From contig JAQFVV010000056.1 of the NCBI GenBank assembly GCA_028023455.1, forward strand, positions 374,001 to 438,000: a DNA stretch of 64,000 nt, read 5' to 3'. The DNA is from Epiperipatus broadwayi. Lineage: Eukaryota; Onychophora; Udeonychophora; Euonychophora; Peripatidae. A program made the position numbers and the translations under genes. Below, piece by piece: positions 48,843 through 61,600 of the stretch. How positions within the stretch are numbered: the first letter of the stretch is position 1; each line of letters starts with the position of its first letter. A model generated the notes under the pieces. The model was not told where the DNA came from and ran no database searches. It worked only from the letters and a program-made list of their open reading frames with translations.

Positions 48843-51055
48843 CATCAGATTGAATCATATAAAATAAAAACAATAATTTCATTTTTAGCTTAAAAGTTAT
48901 CTTACAATAAAAAATCAAGATAATAATTTGTAGCACATAAAAATGAATTTTAGAAAAACGTTTCTACTATTTTTTAATCCATTTATTACAAGTAACATAA
49001 CTTGTTTTGCATCATTATATATTGTTTGACGGTAATAATATTGTTTATATTTTCATAGGATTGCTTATTGTACACTGTCTTTTAAGATGAAAATAAAAAT
49101 AATTTCTATTTTCCATGACCAAATCTGATAAGGTAAATTATATGTTTCAATAGTATATACTTACAAAAAATTTAAAAGTATTTTAAATTCTCCATTAAAT
49201 ATTAAAAATAATTGATTTATATAAGATTTGGTCATATCATCAGATGGTGTTATAAGCATTTAACTCAAATGAAGTAGATCAGTGAAAATTTTAATTTTAG
49301 GTAAAGACATTCGGGCATTTTTTGAATGATAAACTTTTAAACAAATTTTTTTTTATAACATTTGTCAATGGTTGTTCTATTTGTTTTTAAAGGCATTTCA
49401 TTACCATATATATATATATATATATATATATGGAACACACTGTCTTGTAAAGACTATAGCTATTTTTTTTTATTAGTATATTAAATATTGTAGAGTTTAT
49501 TCCAGAATATTTACATTAATATATATATATATATATTACAGCAAAAACTCTTCCTTCATTCTTTTTAAAAACTTATTTTCTTATTACATTTTATTTTTTA
49601 ATAAAAATTTTGTAATGATAATAAAGATTTTTTTTTAAAAAAAAAAAAAGAATAGTAAGAGATTGACTCTTTACTTTTAGGAATATAGTTTAATAAAACA
49701 TCCCATATTACTACAGAAACCCTTTAAATATCTTCTATTAGTTCATTGTTTGATTAAGATATATGACATTAAAATAATCACAGGAGCAGTTTCAAGTGAA
49801 TTCCCTTCATCAGCTATAATAGTCCCAATACCACAATTCAGAATACAATTGAATCTTATTTATAATGACAGATTTAGTCTGCTTTATTTAAATGTGAGAT
49901 AAGTTGAACATAAATAATTGTTAAATGTGGTGATTTTCATAGTTAACAAATGACATATTGTATTAAACTTCTTACAATTAACTTGAACAATCTTATGGAG
50001 GAATTTAAATGCTTTTATGGTAACATTATAAAGTATAGCTTTATAATGAGTTAATTACATAATTTGATAAAATTCTGTAAATTTTTTATTCTAAAATATA
50101 TAAGTTTGAATAATGAATCAATATCCATTCCTTTTATTCGAAAAGAACTTATATTATCAGAAAAATATTTTTTAATCAAATTATCATTTTAAAGACAAAC
50201 TTCTGATTTGTACAATCTAAAGTTATACAATTTTAAATAAATATTTCAATGTTAATTATATATATATGAGATTATATGAAGAAAGAAAGAAAAATATTTT
50301 TTGTTGTTTTTTTTTAAAAAGATAAAAGAAATGAAGTTAAGTGGAAAATATAACACCTTTAGAAATATTATATAAATGGATTTAAAAGTATTTTTGCTTT
50401 GTGTTACAAGTTTTTATTTAATTTCTAAGATTGATCAAAAACAAATCCTTTCAGAAATAATATAATATTACTTATGTTTAGTTCAAAAGATAAACTCCAA
50501 AAATCTCTCGTTGCAGTAAAAGAGATCTTCAGACTTCAGCTGCATATTTTTATATCACAAAAATGACAAGAATTCATTATCGATATTTTCAAACGGATCA
50601 TCAAAAAAAAAAAAAAAAATTACCTAAACTTCCTGTAAATTTTAATATATATATATAATTATTAGAAAGGTCTCCAAATTTTATAAAATATAAAAAAAAA
50701 TCAATATTTATTTCTTCTCATCAATCAGAAAAATATTTTATAAAAACTAACAAAACAAATGCATTATATATAAAGAATTAAAATAAATACTTATAATTGC
50801 GCTAAAATGTTAAGTGATAGATAGATTTAATAATAGATAAAGAAGTCTTTTTTTTTAATTTTTTTTTAATAATTTGATTTTTAAAATGTATTACATAGAA
50901 TATGCAAGCGCTCACATATAAAACTATTGGTAAATAATAATTTTCATTAAAAATATAATTAGTAAATAAAGTCTCACAATAAAGTTCATAAACTTGATTT
51001 TATAATTCAAAAATGGATGGCACCATCTATGTGATCAATATGTTATTTTAAACTT
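48843..51055. other. AT-rich DNA with TA microsatellites
   Basis: (TA)n runs lie at about 49406-49431 and 49521-49536. An inverted pair, ATGACCAAATCTGATA (49116) and TATAAGATTTGGTCAT (49220), could be a small MITE but is short. No gene signature. Confidence 0.45.
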
Positions 51056-51089
51056 GCATTTATGACAAATATTCTAATCGAATGTAAGC

Positions 51090-52080
51090 TAGATAGCATT
51101 CATGAGTAATGACATTTAAGACCTTAATCATAAATACTGTCATGAAGAAAAATGGAAAACGAACAAAAAAACAGTGCCAAAATCTGCAAAAGGCTATAAA
51201 AACATTTAAAAAATGATATAAAAAGTTTGTGGTAATAACTGCTTTAATTGTGTAACAGTTATCGGGTGAAAATATTTTTGAAAAATAGAGAGAAGCTAAA
51301 AATGATGATCATGAATGCAAAGCATCAACAAGTCAAACATTTAAATGATAGAAAACGTACGTGATTTTGGACAAAATGGTGATCATCTAGTTGTTAGAAT
51401 TATGGAAAAAGCTTTCAACATCAATTGTAAATGAATTTAATTAATATTAAATGAAGATCAAGATTTGTTCCATATAAGTTATCAGAAGATCAAAATTGAT
51501 AAAAGATTAAAATTCCAGAGAAATCATTTGAGCCAATAGAAATAATCTAAATTTTCTCAAATTGATTGTAAATGGTGATGAGAAAGAGTTTCCAGTATGA
51601 TTCACAAACAGTGTCAATGTTAAAAAAAGTTGAAAAGTTCCATAAAAAAAAACCCAAAATATAAAAAAACACCATTGCAAAAGTATTATCCACAAAAAAC
51701 GTGTCCTATAGGTAAAATCATCATTGGTGAATTTTATTTAACAGTTTTGAAGCATTCGATGGCAAGAATTGGTATGTGTAAACATGATAATGCACCAAGT
51801 TATAATTCATTAATTATTGACAATTTTTTGGGTCAAAACATCCACCATATTTAACACATTTAACATTGCACAAAGTCTTTCTATTTCCAAAACTCAAAAT
51901 TCCATTGAAAAAAACAAGTATTTTGATGGCATACACAGCATTCAAACAGAATCCACACATATATTGGAAGCTATACTCAAAATGAGCTGGAAAAATTATT
52001 TGAATCACTATTAGATCAATGAAACAAGTGCATTCAATCAAATAAAAAAAATTACATGATCATGATTTCTTATGCTTCTG
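51090..52080 (+). pseudogene. mariner transposase pseudogene
   Basis: Broken frames follow the mariner transposase in order. A helix-turn-helix-like N-terminal region (TETFKMI, then a VTV-R-like stretch) lies at about 51150-51300, and VRDFGQNGDHLVVRIMEKA at about 51357-51415. A GDEKEF block (TGDE-type first catalytic Asp) is near 51574. KHDNAPSYNSLI lies at about 51783-51818 (second catalytic Asp retained), and FLFPKLKIP at about 51880-51905. KYFDGIHSIQTESTHILEAI follows, then C-terminal FESLLD and NKCIQSN near 52000-52040. The usual SPDLAPCDFF segment now reads LTHLTLHKVF, so the third catalytic Asp is gone. With at least six stops or shifts, the gene is dead. Terminal inverted repeats were not confidently located. 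Confidence 0.85.
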
Positions 52081-52142
52081 CAAGCCACAAGCTAGAAACC
52101 AATCTGGGATATTGAATGACTAGGCATTAGATAGGGATTTTA

Positions 52143-52210
52143 TGCACAAATTTTCTTGCATCTATTGATTATTCAGGCTTGCACTGAGTAGCACTACTGC
52201 ATGGAGAGTT
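52143..52210 (+). repeat. 68-bp segment repeated (inverted) at the window end
   Basis: AGCACTACTGCATGGAGAGTTT and the 45 bases before it match, at about 80% by eye, the complement of 63932-64000. It lies just downstream of the mariner pseudogene and may be that element's 3' end or an unrelated dispersed repeat. Confidence 0.65.
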
Positions 52211-52597
52211 TTACTTCTTTTTTCAAAAAAAGTAAAGTAAAAACACTAATAAAATTGGTCTTAACTTTCATTTTACAGTATCATTCTATAAACTTTACTA
52301 TTAAACTGTGCATGTCAGACTGCAAGATGTAATGATTAATATAATACATTTCTATGAAAAATAGTCTAATATTAAAATCCAAAAAAAAAAGATGGAAACT
52401 TTTTTCAGATAGTTAAACAATTTTTGATTAAATTCATTTTTTTTTCAGTTAAATTATATACAGCCAATTAGCCATCCAATGTTAATTTATAAACAGGAAA
52501 AGAAAAACCGTAATCAATAACAAATGCTGCCTACATTCATAGTTTTATTTTATGGGCAATGTATTGGCATTATCTAAAAATCTTGTTACTTTAAAAT

Positions 52598-52634
52598 AAA
52601 TGGTTCCCAAACTTAATTCACCTTTCAGAAATAT
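52598..52634 (+). repeat. Degenerate hAT terminal inverted repeat
   Basis: AATGGTTCCCAAACTTAATT followed by CACCTTTCAG resembles the hAT terminus CAGTGGTTCCCAAACTTTTT as I know it from Charlie-like elements. It lies about 400 bases beyond the C-terminal end of the transposase relic that follows, the expected position. The opposite terminus was not found. Confidence 0.5.
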
Positions 52635-52979
52635 ATATATATTCCTGTTGCAATATATATATATATATTTCCGGGAGCTTATTTGAGAATATTAAAATTT
52701 ATATATATATATATATTACTTAGTGATAAGTGGAAATCTAATTCTTTAAGTGGACAACTACAAAGATGCAGTAACAAATTTACATTCTTTTATGTATCTA
52801 ACCATAGTAAAGAAAGATGTAAATAAAACACCCTGGAGTTTAAATTGATAAAAAAAAATTTTTTTAATCAACTGTAATAACATTACAATAGATACAAAAA
52901 ATTAAGATAACAAAGGAACTTTTTAAAATAAAAATCACAAATAACATTAAAAATAAACGTAATGAGAGGAATAAATGTA

Positions 52980-54640
52980 GTGGCTACTATCAATTTATCA
53001 ATGTTCAGTTCTATTTTTGTTAGTAGCATTCTTAAATCATGACAATTAGCTATTTACAGTCAGTTTCATTTTTTTTAGTTAACAGATGTGTGACTTCATT
53101 CAAACTCCATTAAATATGATGAAATAAATAGAATTGTTTTTTTGTTTTTGTAATATAGCTCTTAATCTTGGATAAAATGCAACTATATGCTTTTGTAGCC
53201 AGAACTGTTTGGTAGCCATCTTTGAAGTTGATTTCCATTTATCATTTGTTGTTATTTCTATCAGTTTTTCTTGCAAATTTGAAGAATGTTTGTGTTTATA
53301 TTTGAAAAAAATTCAAAACCTAATTAGATACATTTATTTTAAGAATAATTTCAAACTTCAATCATGATACAGAAACTCACAATGCTAACAAATTCTTTAT
53401 TATTATTAAATTTAGAAACTGACTAAATTCCCTCTCTCATTATAAATTTCATTTATACAGAAGAAATTTTTCCACAAACACGGAAATAATATTTTTTATT
53501 TTTTGATTAAATTCAGCTTACTGTCTTGGAACTCTAGATTTGATTCATAAAAATTATTAAGCAAACCTAACAAATAAGCTATGTCATTTTTAAAATCAAT
53601 CAAGTTAACTTATAATCCATCGATTTTGTTTTCTAAAAACTTACTAGCAAAAAAGTTTATAAAATCAATCCAAACAAAAATCTTTAAATAGCAATGAACT
53701 TCTGTTGACACAGTGAGTAAATTTTTCATCATTCAGTACAAAGTTGTCTAAACAATCTATCATTTATTGAATTGTTTCTGATTTAGTTGATTGTTTAATG
53801 ACATATTATATTGGCTTGTGTAGTTATTCAATCAAATATTGGCAATTAAATATTGATAATGAATGACTCAGAGGGCAATGAGTACATTTGGTACCATTTC
53901 CTTTTTTAAAAAAGTAAGAAAATCTCTATAGCATTTTGTGATCCCTAGAGAAATCATCTGTAGCAATGACAAAATATCTAGAAGGATGTATTTTTCTTTT
54001 TAAAAAAAAACTTTTCCAATGCATGAAATATCAATTCTTCTATAATATTATATTAGTTTCCAAATTTTTAGTCATATAACAATTTTTGACTTTTTTTTTT
54101 ATTTTTATAAATTGCTCATATACTAAAAGTAAGGCTTCCTTTTCTGGCAAAAGTTGCCCATCACACATAAAAAACTGGGATATTTTTAACCACCATAAAA
54201 TGAATTTTTAACATTTTGAGCCATTTTATACTCCAAGAAATTTTCTTGATAATATTGGATGTTAGAATATTACTTCATGTATTGCTGATAAAATTAATTA
54301 TTCATCAAAACTATGTGTTTTTCATGATTTAGTAATCAGTAATGAAATGTTATAAGATGCTATTGAAAAGAATTTTGACAATGTTAGCTGTCTCAAAATT
54401 TTTTCTTTAAGTATTGAAAAATAAGATAAATCCATATCTTTATTATTAGCATGAATTTTAATCAAATGTTCATGTAGCATTAAAAGCTTCATCACTCCAT
54501 TTGGTAAAACTTTTTTAGTAAATCAGGTATATCAGTAATGTATTGCTTGTAAGAACTGAAGTTCAAATATACAATACTATATTGTCTACATTTTTTCTTA
54601 GGTTCAGATATATCATTTATATAAAAAAAATATGTTTAAA
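52980..54640 (-). pseudogene. Second hAT transposase pseudogene (BED-finger hAT), heavily decayed
   Basis: On the minus strand from about 54600 leftward: KKCRQYSIVYLNF and KVLPNGVMK (BED-finger remnant), then NNKDMDLSYF. In the middle, LLTVSTEVHCYLK corresponds to the H-TEVRWLSRG block of this family, and FKNDIAYLLGLLNNFYESNL to its DIAYLADLFN-NELNLQLQG block. FWLQKHIVAFYPRLRAILQ near 53160-53220 precedes a poor C-terminus. No frame exceeds a few dozen codons. It differs in sequence from the hAT at 45-47 kb, so it is a separate family or an older insertion. Stops, shifts and AT drift are extreme. Confidence 0.75.
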
Positions 54641-56690
54641 AATTGTCAAGAAATATAACAATTGTATACATTTAAGAAGAGCAATTTATCTCACTGGCAT
54701 CAAATTTTTTTTGCAATAGTTGTATTATTAGAACAGCTTCTGTGGCAACAGACAATCAGTGGTTTTTGTATAAGACAACAAAAGTCAAACAAGCTAAAAT
54801 ACTAATAAAATTTATTAAGAAATAACTAATTGTGAAAAACAAGTTAATAATTTATTTTAATTTGTTCTTATTAAAATAAATTTCCCTTATTAATATGTCT
54901 TATTTATCAATTAACACAAACAATTTGATAAATATAGATAAATGTTAATGCTAATATTTTTTTATGATTTCCTTCTCATATTTTCATTAATACTGTAATA
55001 GAAAATAAATATATAGACTGAACATTTCAAATATCATTTTATTAATAGAAGATAATTATTTATATAAGTTACTGAAACAATAATATTACAATATATTGTG
55101 TGTGAATTGTAATCCTTATTATAAAGATCAGATAGCAAATATAAATTAAATTTTTAAAATACTTATTGAATTTGCACTATTATCAATTCAGAAACAATCT
55201 AAATTAGATTTTATACATGTCACCTATTTATAATATTCTATTGTAAATAAGTCAGTACATGTACAAAATCCTGTTGATGCATACTGGACTGTGTGATGCA
55301 CTTACTTGTTAATATTTGTGTATTAACATCTGACGGCAGATGAGTATTGATTGGTAATAATTTGCATTTTGAAGGTTTATTTGGAAAGTAATTACTATGA
55401 TTTTAATTCAAAAAATTTACCTTTTCTTGATTCTATCATAAAATTATTATATAAAAATGTTTTGAAAATTTTCATAAAAAACGTAAACTTTATATAAATA
55501 TATTTTATTTACTGTTAGCATGCTTTTGACAATATTGTCATATTTATAGCATTTGCGTTTATCATAAATCTATATAATATTCACAGCATTTATAATTTTT
55601 CATCAGGACTTATTATGTTTTGCTTTATGCAAATTTATTTAAATGTTCCATTTTTTTGACAGAGGAATATATAAATCCTTCTTATTTATTTATTTCGTAT
55701 AAAAAGGCCTCTGGCAGTGATTCCCGTAAGTCTGGCACATGCTATGCCTATCCACTTTCTTCATATAAAAGGCCTGCATGTCGGTGATGTCCACGGAATG
55801 CCTTATCCATTTTTCTCTAAGCACTGACCAAGAAGGGGGTCTTTGACTTCATTTTCATCCAGAAGCACGACCTTTTCCTCTTAGTTATCTGCCATTATGT
55901 CAGTACCACCCAAACTTCGTATTATTATTATTTCTTTTGCTTATGACCTAATTTTAGTGCTGTAATAATATTAAAATTGCGCTGTGCTCAAAATATATAT
56001 ATAAATGCCAACTATTTCTAGTTTTATTAATTAAATTTATTTCAGTCTTATATGATCCCGCCATCGTAATTTAGTATTTCTGTGTTTAAGAGTATCTGAC
56101 TTGAAGAAAATCAAGCATTCTATCTTTTAAAAGTTTTTTTCTCAATAAATATTTTATCATAAAATTAAATGTAATTTTCAAATGTGTTTTGCTTAATTTC
56201 ATGACCATAATGGCGTGAAAATAGTTTATATTATATCAGTAATGAATTTCGGAATGCTCCCCAAAATAATATTAGTCAGCATGTTTCAGAACCGTAATCC
56301 AAAGCGTTAATAGCAATTTTATGTGAATTCTTTCTAATAATCGATTGGCATCTTAATATTAGACCCACCAAAGATGTGTTTATTTATATTATTTAGTTAA
56401 TAAAGAGCATATGAGAAATATAGCATGAATGACAACATATAATTATCTATTGTTTAGTAGACCGCTTGCTCATTCACGCACATACTAATGTATGCAATTA
56501 ATTTATAAATGTATGTATAATAATTTGTCGTTATATTAAACTATATTTTTATTATCTAACTTATTTGAGTAGCTCGAATTCCTTTCTCTCCACTTCCAAA
56601 TGTACAGCCATGTGCATACATCTTTTAGTTAAGTCATAGTTAATAGATGTCTCATTGTCTTCTCCACTCTGATAGTGGGACGGATTTAAA
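54641..56690. other. AT-rich DNA surrounding a locally GC-richer block
   Basis: Nothing coding is recognised. The exception in composition is 55685-55920, listed separately. The hAT right terminus expected somewhere after 54640 was not seen. Confidence 0.45.
55685..55920. other. Unidentified GC-richer block with a duplicated TATAAAA-GGCCT motif
   Basis: About 235 bases stand out from their surroundings in composition. They include two imperfect repeats about 65 bases apart, each beginning TATAAAA(A)GGCCT (about 55699 and 55766) and ending with CCTATCCACTTTCTT or CCTTATCCATTTTTCT. The following part (AAGAAGGGGGTCTTTGACTT) is single copy. No frame is open throughout on either strand. It could be a diverged repeat element, an exon or untranslated region of an unseen gene, or a regulatory region. 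Confidence 0.4.
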
Positions 56691-56880
56691 ATTAATTCAC
56701 GTGTGTCATCATTGTTATGTTATCCATTAGGTATTTGAACTGGGGATTATGGAGTGGGTTCAAACTCAGGTTGGTTCCTGATTTAAATCTCAGGCTTGGC
56801 TGGGTTTGAAGTACATTTTGTGAGTTCCAGCTCATGTTAGATGGATAAACATGTTTGACTGGTACAATATATATATATTG
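56690..56880. other. Short GC-richer block before the truncated LINE
   Basis: The block contains G/T-rich plus-strand sequence with repeated GG(G)TT and TCAGG modules (GTTCAAACTCAGGTTGGTTC, GGCTTGGCTGGGTTTGAA). A 64-codon minus-strand frame crosses it. I recognise neither a protein nor a repeat family. It ends in a TA run at the LINE junction. Confidence 0.35.
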
Positions 56881-56882
56881 TC

Positions 56883-58662
56883 TCAAGAGTGTAAAATAAC
56901 ATTTTGATATTGGAAGAAATTTATATCTGCAATAAGAAAAAAGATGGAATTATTACTAAAAAGAGATGCATCATGAAATGGATAGAACACTTCTATCAAG
57001 AAGATAGAAGACTTCTATCAAAAATTATATAATAAAAAAAGAACAAGTACTTCCTGTATCTATTATATCTTCCTAATTGCTCAGAATTTTAAATGAAGAA
57101 GTGAGTCATGCAATTAAATATATGAAGAAAGGAAAGACTCCAGGTAATGGTGGAATTATAATGGATATATTAAAAGAAACACGTGAAAAAATAGAATTTT
57201 TTTTAGCAAAGTTATATACCCAATGTCTAAATGATAAAGATGTACCAGATAATTGAAAGAATAATTAATATTAATATTTTAAAAAGATAATAAAGAAGAT
57301 ATTAGAAATTACAGACCTATCAGCCTTTTATCAGTTTTATACAAAATTTTTACCAAGATAATTACAATTCGTCTACAGAGAACATTGGATTTCCACCAAC
57401 CGAGAGAACAAGTTGAATTTAAAAGTGGTTTTAGTACAGTAAATCATATCCAAATATTGAGACAGAGAACATTGGATTTCCACCAACCAAGAGAACAAGC
57501 TGGATTTAAAAGTGGTTTTAATACAGTAGATCATATCCAAATATTGAGAAAAGTTAAAGAAAGGGACAAATGAATATGAGTTGCCATTATACTTTGGATT
57601 TGTAGATTATGAAAAGGCATTTGATTCTATAAACATTTCTTCAGTGATTAAAGGATTGGATCATCAAAGTATAGATCCAGGATATTGTCATATTTTAAAG
57701 AATATTTATAAAAATGCAACAGCAACAATTAGATTACATAATGATGCTAGGAAAGTCAACATTGAGAAGGGTACAAGACAGGGTGACTCCATATCTCCAA
57801 ATCTTTTTACAGTAGTGCTGCAAGAAGTATTCTGTGGATTAAAATGGGAAGCTAAAGGAGTGGAAGTAAATGGAGATTACTTAGGTTATTTAGATTTTGC
57901 AGATGATATAGTTGTTTTTGTAAATAATGCTTTAGAGCTGCAGGAAATGTTTCAGGAGTTATCAAATAAAAGTAGGAAAGTAGAACTAAAGATAAATGTT
58001 AAAAAGACTAAAATAATATTTAATGGATTTTCTCAAAATATGAAAATAAAGATTGATTATGATGAGTTAAAAGAAGTTAACACTACAAATATCTTCATCA
58101 GATTAGATGGAAACATAATAAATGAAATTAAACATAGAATTAAACTTGTTTGGAGTGCTTTTGGTAGAAATAATTTAATACTAAAAGGAAATATACCTAT
58201 GTGTTTGAAAAAAAAAAAGGTTTTTAATAAATGTGTTTTACCAGTTCTTCCTTATAGATCTGAGACTTGGACACTTAATAGAAGAGCAATACAAAGACTT
58301 CAGACCATTCAAAGAAGTATGGAGAGATGCATGTTGGAAGTAACAAGAAGAGATCGAAAATGCAATATATGAGTAAAAGAACAAACAGGTGTAACTGACC
58401 TCATTGAAAAAATTAAGACTGAAGTGGAGATGTGCTGGACATATTGCAAGAAGAGATAATAATAGATGGACAATTGAAGTCTTAAACTGGATTCCAAGAG
58501 ATTGTAAAAGACCCAGAAAGAGACCACACGTGAGATGGATAGATGGATGAAATAAGAAAGTGTGCAGGGTTGATGTAGAGAAGAGAAGCTAAAGAATGGA
58601 GAAGATGGATTGAACTTGGAGAGAACATTCTGCAGTGAATTAATAATGGATGATGATTGATA
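56883..58662 (+). pseudogene. 5'-truncated RTE-type LINE, copy 2, with open reverse transcriptase segment
   Basis: The homology with copy 1 begins at about 56890 (equivalent to 33797), inside the linker, so the endonuclease is missing. Stops and shifts break 56890-57380. From 57581 to 58372 a 263-codon frame is open, carrying FVDYEKAFDSI, RQGDSISPNLF (template/primer motif), YLDFADDIVVF (catalytic FADD), LKINVKKTKI, and at the C-terminus SETWTLNRRAIQRLQT. A stop follows; GHIARRDNNRW and IPRDCKRPRKRPH appear in the next stretch. It ends in GATGATGATTGAT at about 58647-58660. It is better preserved than copy 1 in the reverse transcriptase and therefore probably younger, but cannot be functional. 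Confidence 0.92.
57375..57548 (+). repeat. 87-bp in-frame tandem duplication in the LINE reverse transcriptase
   Basis: ACAGAGAACATTGGATTTCC begins at 57375 and again at 57462. Both units encode the same 29-residue block (RTLDFHQPREQ... to HIQILR) with a few differences. Copy 1 has a single unit (34271-34350). 87 is divisible by three, so the reading frame is kept. Confidence 0.9.
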
Positions 58663-61600
58663 ACTTTATTTTTTTCTATTTTTATATATTTTTTCTTTAA
58701 ATAAAATAGTTATTAGTTTTGTATATAATAATAAGGAAACCAAGTCATATATCAGTTGACTTAATTTAATAACTTTGTAATTACAAATGTAATATAATGA
58801 GTGTGCTAATACCTCCAAACAAGTTTTTTCATAAATGCTGCAAGAGAAAGCATTTAAAATCACTGACTAGAATTATCCATATACTGTATTTTAATAGGTT
58901 GAAAAAGTCTGTACTATAATTGTTGTACTAATAACACATTATTATATAGATTTACTATTATTTGAAAATTTCATGAACCAAACAGGACTTGAATCAAATG
59001 TTATTAATATAAGGAGCTACCATATATAAATCCAATATAACATTTATTTCCTTTTATAACATTTTAATTCTTTTTACTGTTATAAATCGTATTTTAAATT
59101 TTTATTAATTTAAAGTTTTCCCACTGTTTTGAACTTAATTTGTTATATATAAGCACATTATGCATATATTTATTTCTAAAAATAGAGAAGGAGAAATTAA
59201 AACAATATTTAATTTTTAAATAAATACATAAATTCATTAATGAAATATTCAAAGAAAAAAAAAATTAACAAATTTAAAACGTTTCAAAGAAAATTAACAT
59301 CAAAAGAAATAATATTTAAAAAATATTAAAAACTTCATAAATTATTTTGTAAATATAAAATGATAAACTTTTTAATTTTAGTATTATAATTTTTAAAATG
59401 TTGCTTCTTTTGATGTTTTTAGATTAGTTTAAAATGTTTTAAATTTGTTAATTTTTGTCTGTGTGTATGTAAATTTCTGTTTTTTTTTTATTTAAGTACT
59501 TAAAAATTAAACACCATTTACATTTATTTTCTTTCTTAATTTTATAGATAAACATGTGTATAGCATGTAGATACAAAGTTCTGACAATATAAAGCATACA
59601 TAAAAAATATCACAAATAAAGATCACAATGGCCAAAACATTGGGAAAGCTTTAAATATGAATTTTAAATTAAACCAAAAACAAAACAAAAACAGGGGTCA
59701 CAATAGCAAATAAGTGTTATATTGAATTACATATAAATAAAATTGAGACAAAGCTAAAAAGTAAATGAAATTACATATGTTGGTACAGTGTAGTTGTACA
59801 CTTATGATAATACAGATAGAAATAATGTGACATTTTAACATAAATTATAGAATTGGTGTCTAAAAAACATGTTTAAAATTGTTTCTTTATTTAATATTAT
59901 CATGATTAGTTTTATAGATTTAAAAATGTAAGGATTTTGTTTTGATGAAGTTTAATTTCATTTCATAAATCTGTTAGAAGCAAACTTATATTGTAATCCA
60001 ACATACTTATGATTCAATTAACATTCTATCAATAATATTTCAAATGTTCAATGGCAATGCAATGAATAAGCAAGAAAATTGGATACTTATGTATTAGTTC
60101 AACAGTGAAATTTTAGTCTTCATAACTTATGATTATTTATGATTGTTAAATATTTAATAGTCTGTTTTCTTTAATTAATTAACTACATTTAACTTCCAAA
60201 GATTTAAAGAATCATTTTAATAAAGTTGTAAATATCAACACCTTTTTCTGCATTGATGTCAGTTTATTTATATACCAAAAAATGGCTATCTTTAAAATAT
60301 AAATAGGTCAGTGGTAGCCAGAAATTAGTAAAGAATGTTTAGTAGATATAAAAATAATCTAGAACTCTTCAAGGACTTATCTTTGAAAGTTACATTTATG
60401 ATTCTGAAGCAATTAACTTATTTAAAAGTTGTTTTTTTTTTAATATTAAAAGTATATAGGATGTAAGTGGAATTGTAGGTAATGCTTAGTATAAATATGC
60501 TGTTATCTTGTAGTCCTTTACACTGGAGAAGTCTGCTTGTAGCAGTGAAACCATTGGTTGTGTTTGAGAGTTTATTTTATTTGACCTAGTCTGATTGAGT
60601 GGTGAATTTGGAATAATTTTGATTAATTAATTAAATACTATCAAACATTTAACAATCGTAGATAATCATAATGATCTTAATAAAGACCAAAATTCATATG
60701 TCAAATAAATCTCAACTTATTTGTTTTTGTTATACACTCCAGTGTGACAGTTGTAATATTTGGTTCACTTTACCAATTCAGAATTGTTTTTTTTTTATGG
60801 TTTATTGCTCAGAGCTCATGTGGCAAAAGATAATTAAAAATCTTAGATTTTGCATTTATAACTCTACTACTGTCTAAACAATACAGATCACTGTAATATT
60901 AAACCTATCAAATGCATTTAATTTTAATTTTATTTCTTTCTTTCATTTTATTTGTTTTAGCTAATACCAAAAAAATCAAGTAAACATAATTTTTCAGTTC
61001 TGTGACATTTAATCTCATGGCAAATTACCATATGACACTTTATTACATTCGATATATCAAACAATATTTCATTGGCATATATATATATATCAAGTGCACT
61101 TGTCATCACTGTCCAAATCATCATAGTTCAAAGTTATGATGCAGTATTTGAATTTTTTAAAAAAAAAAAAAAACATTTATTGCGAGAGAATGCATGCCAG
61201 TTTTATAGTGCATGTATGAAGACTAATTTCCTTCCACAAATTTTAAATAAGTAGTTTTTTTTTTTTCATAATTAATAAATAATTTTTTGCTAGTAAATAA
61301 AATAAGTGAAACTGCATAAAGTTAGTATTTGGTGTTTTTTTTTTTTTCCATATTTTATAAGATTGCAAAAGTAAAGAGAAATACAAACTTTTATTGTTAA
61401 ACAAAAATAATTAATAACAAATTAATAAATATTAAGATATAAGAGCAATCATTAAAAATTATGATATATTTTCTGCACTGTAATTAATTACTATTTTTTT
61501 CTAAGTGGTATTCCAATACCTTTTACTTTTTTTTCATGGGTAAGCATTGCTCTGCACTCTACTGAAGATAGATAGCATGCTAAAATTAAATTTCTTGTAC

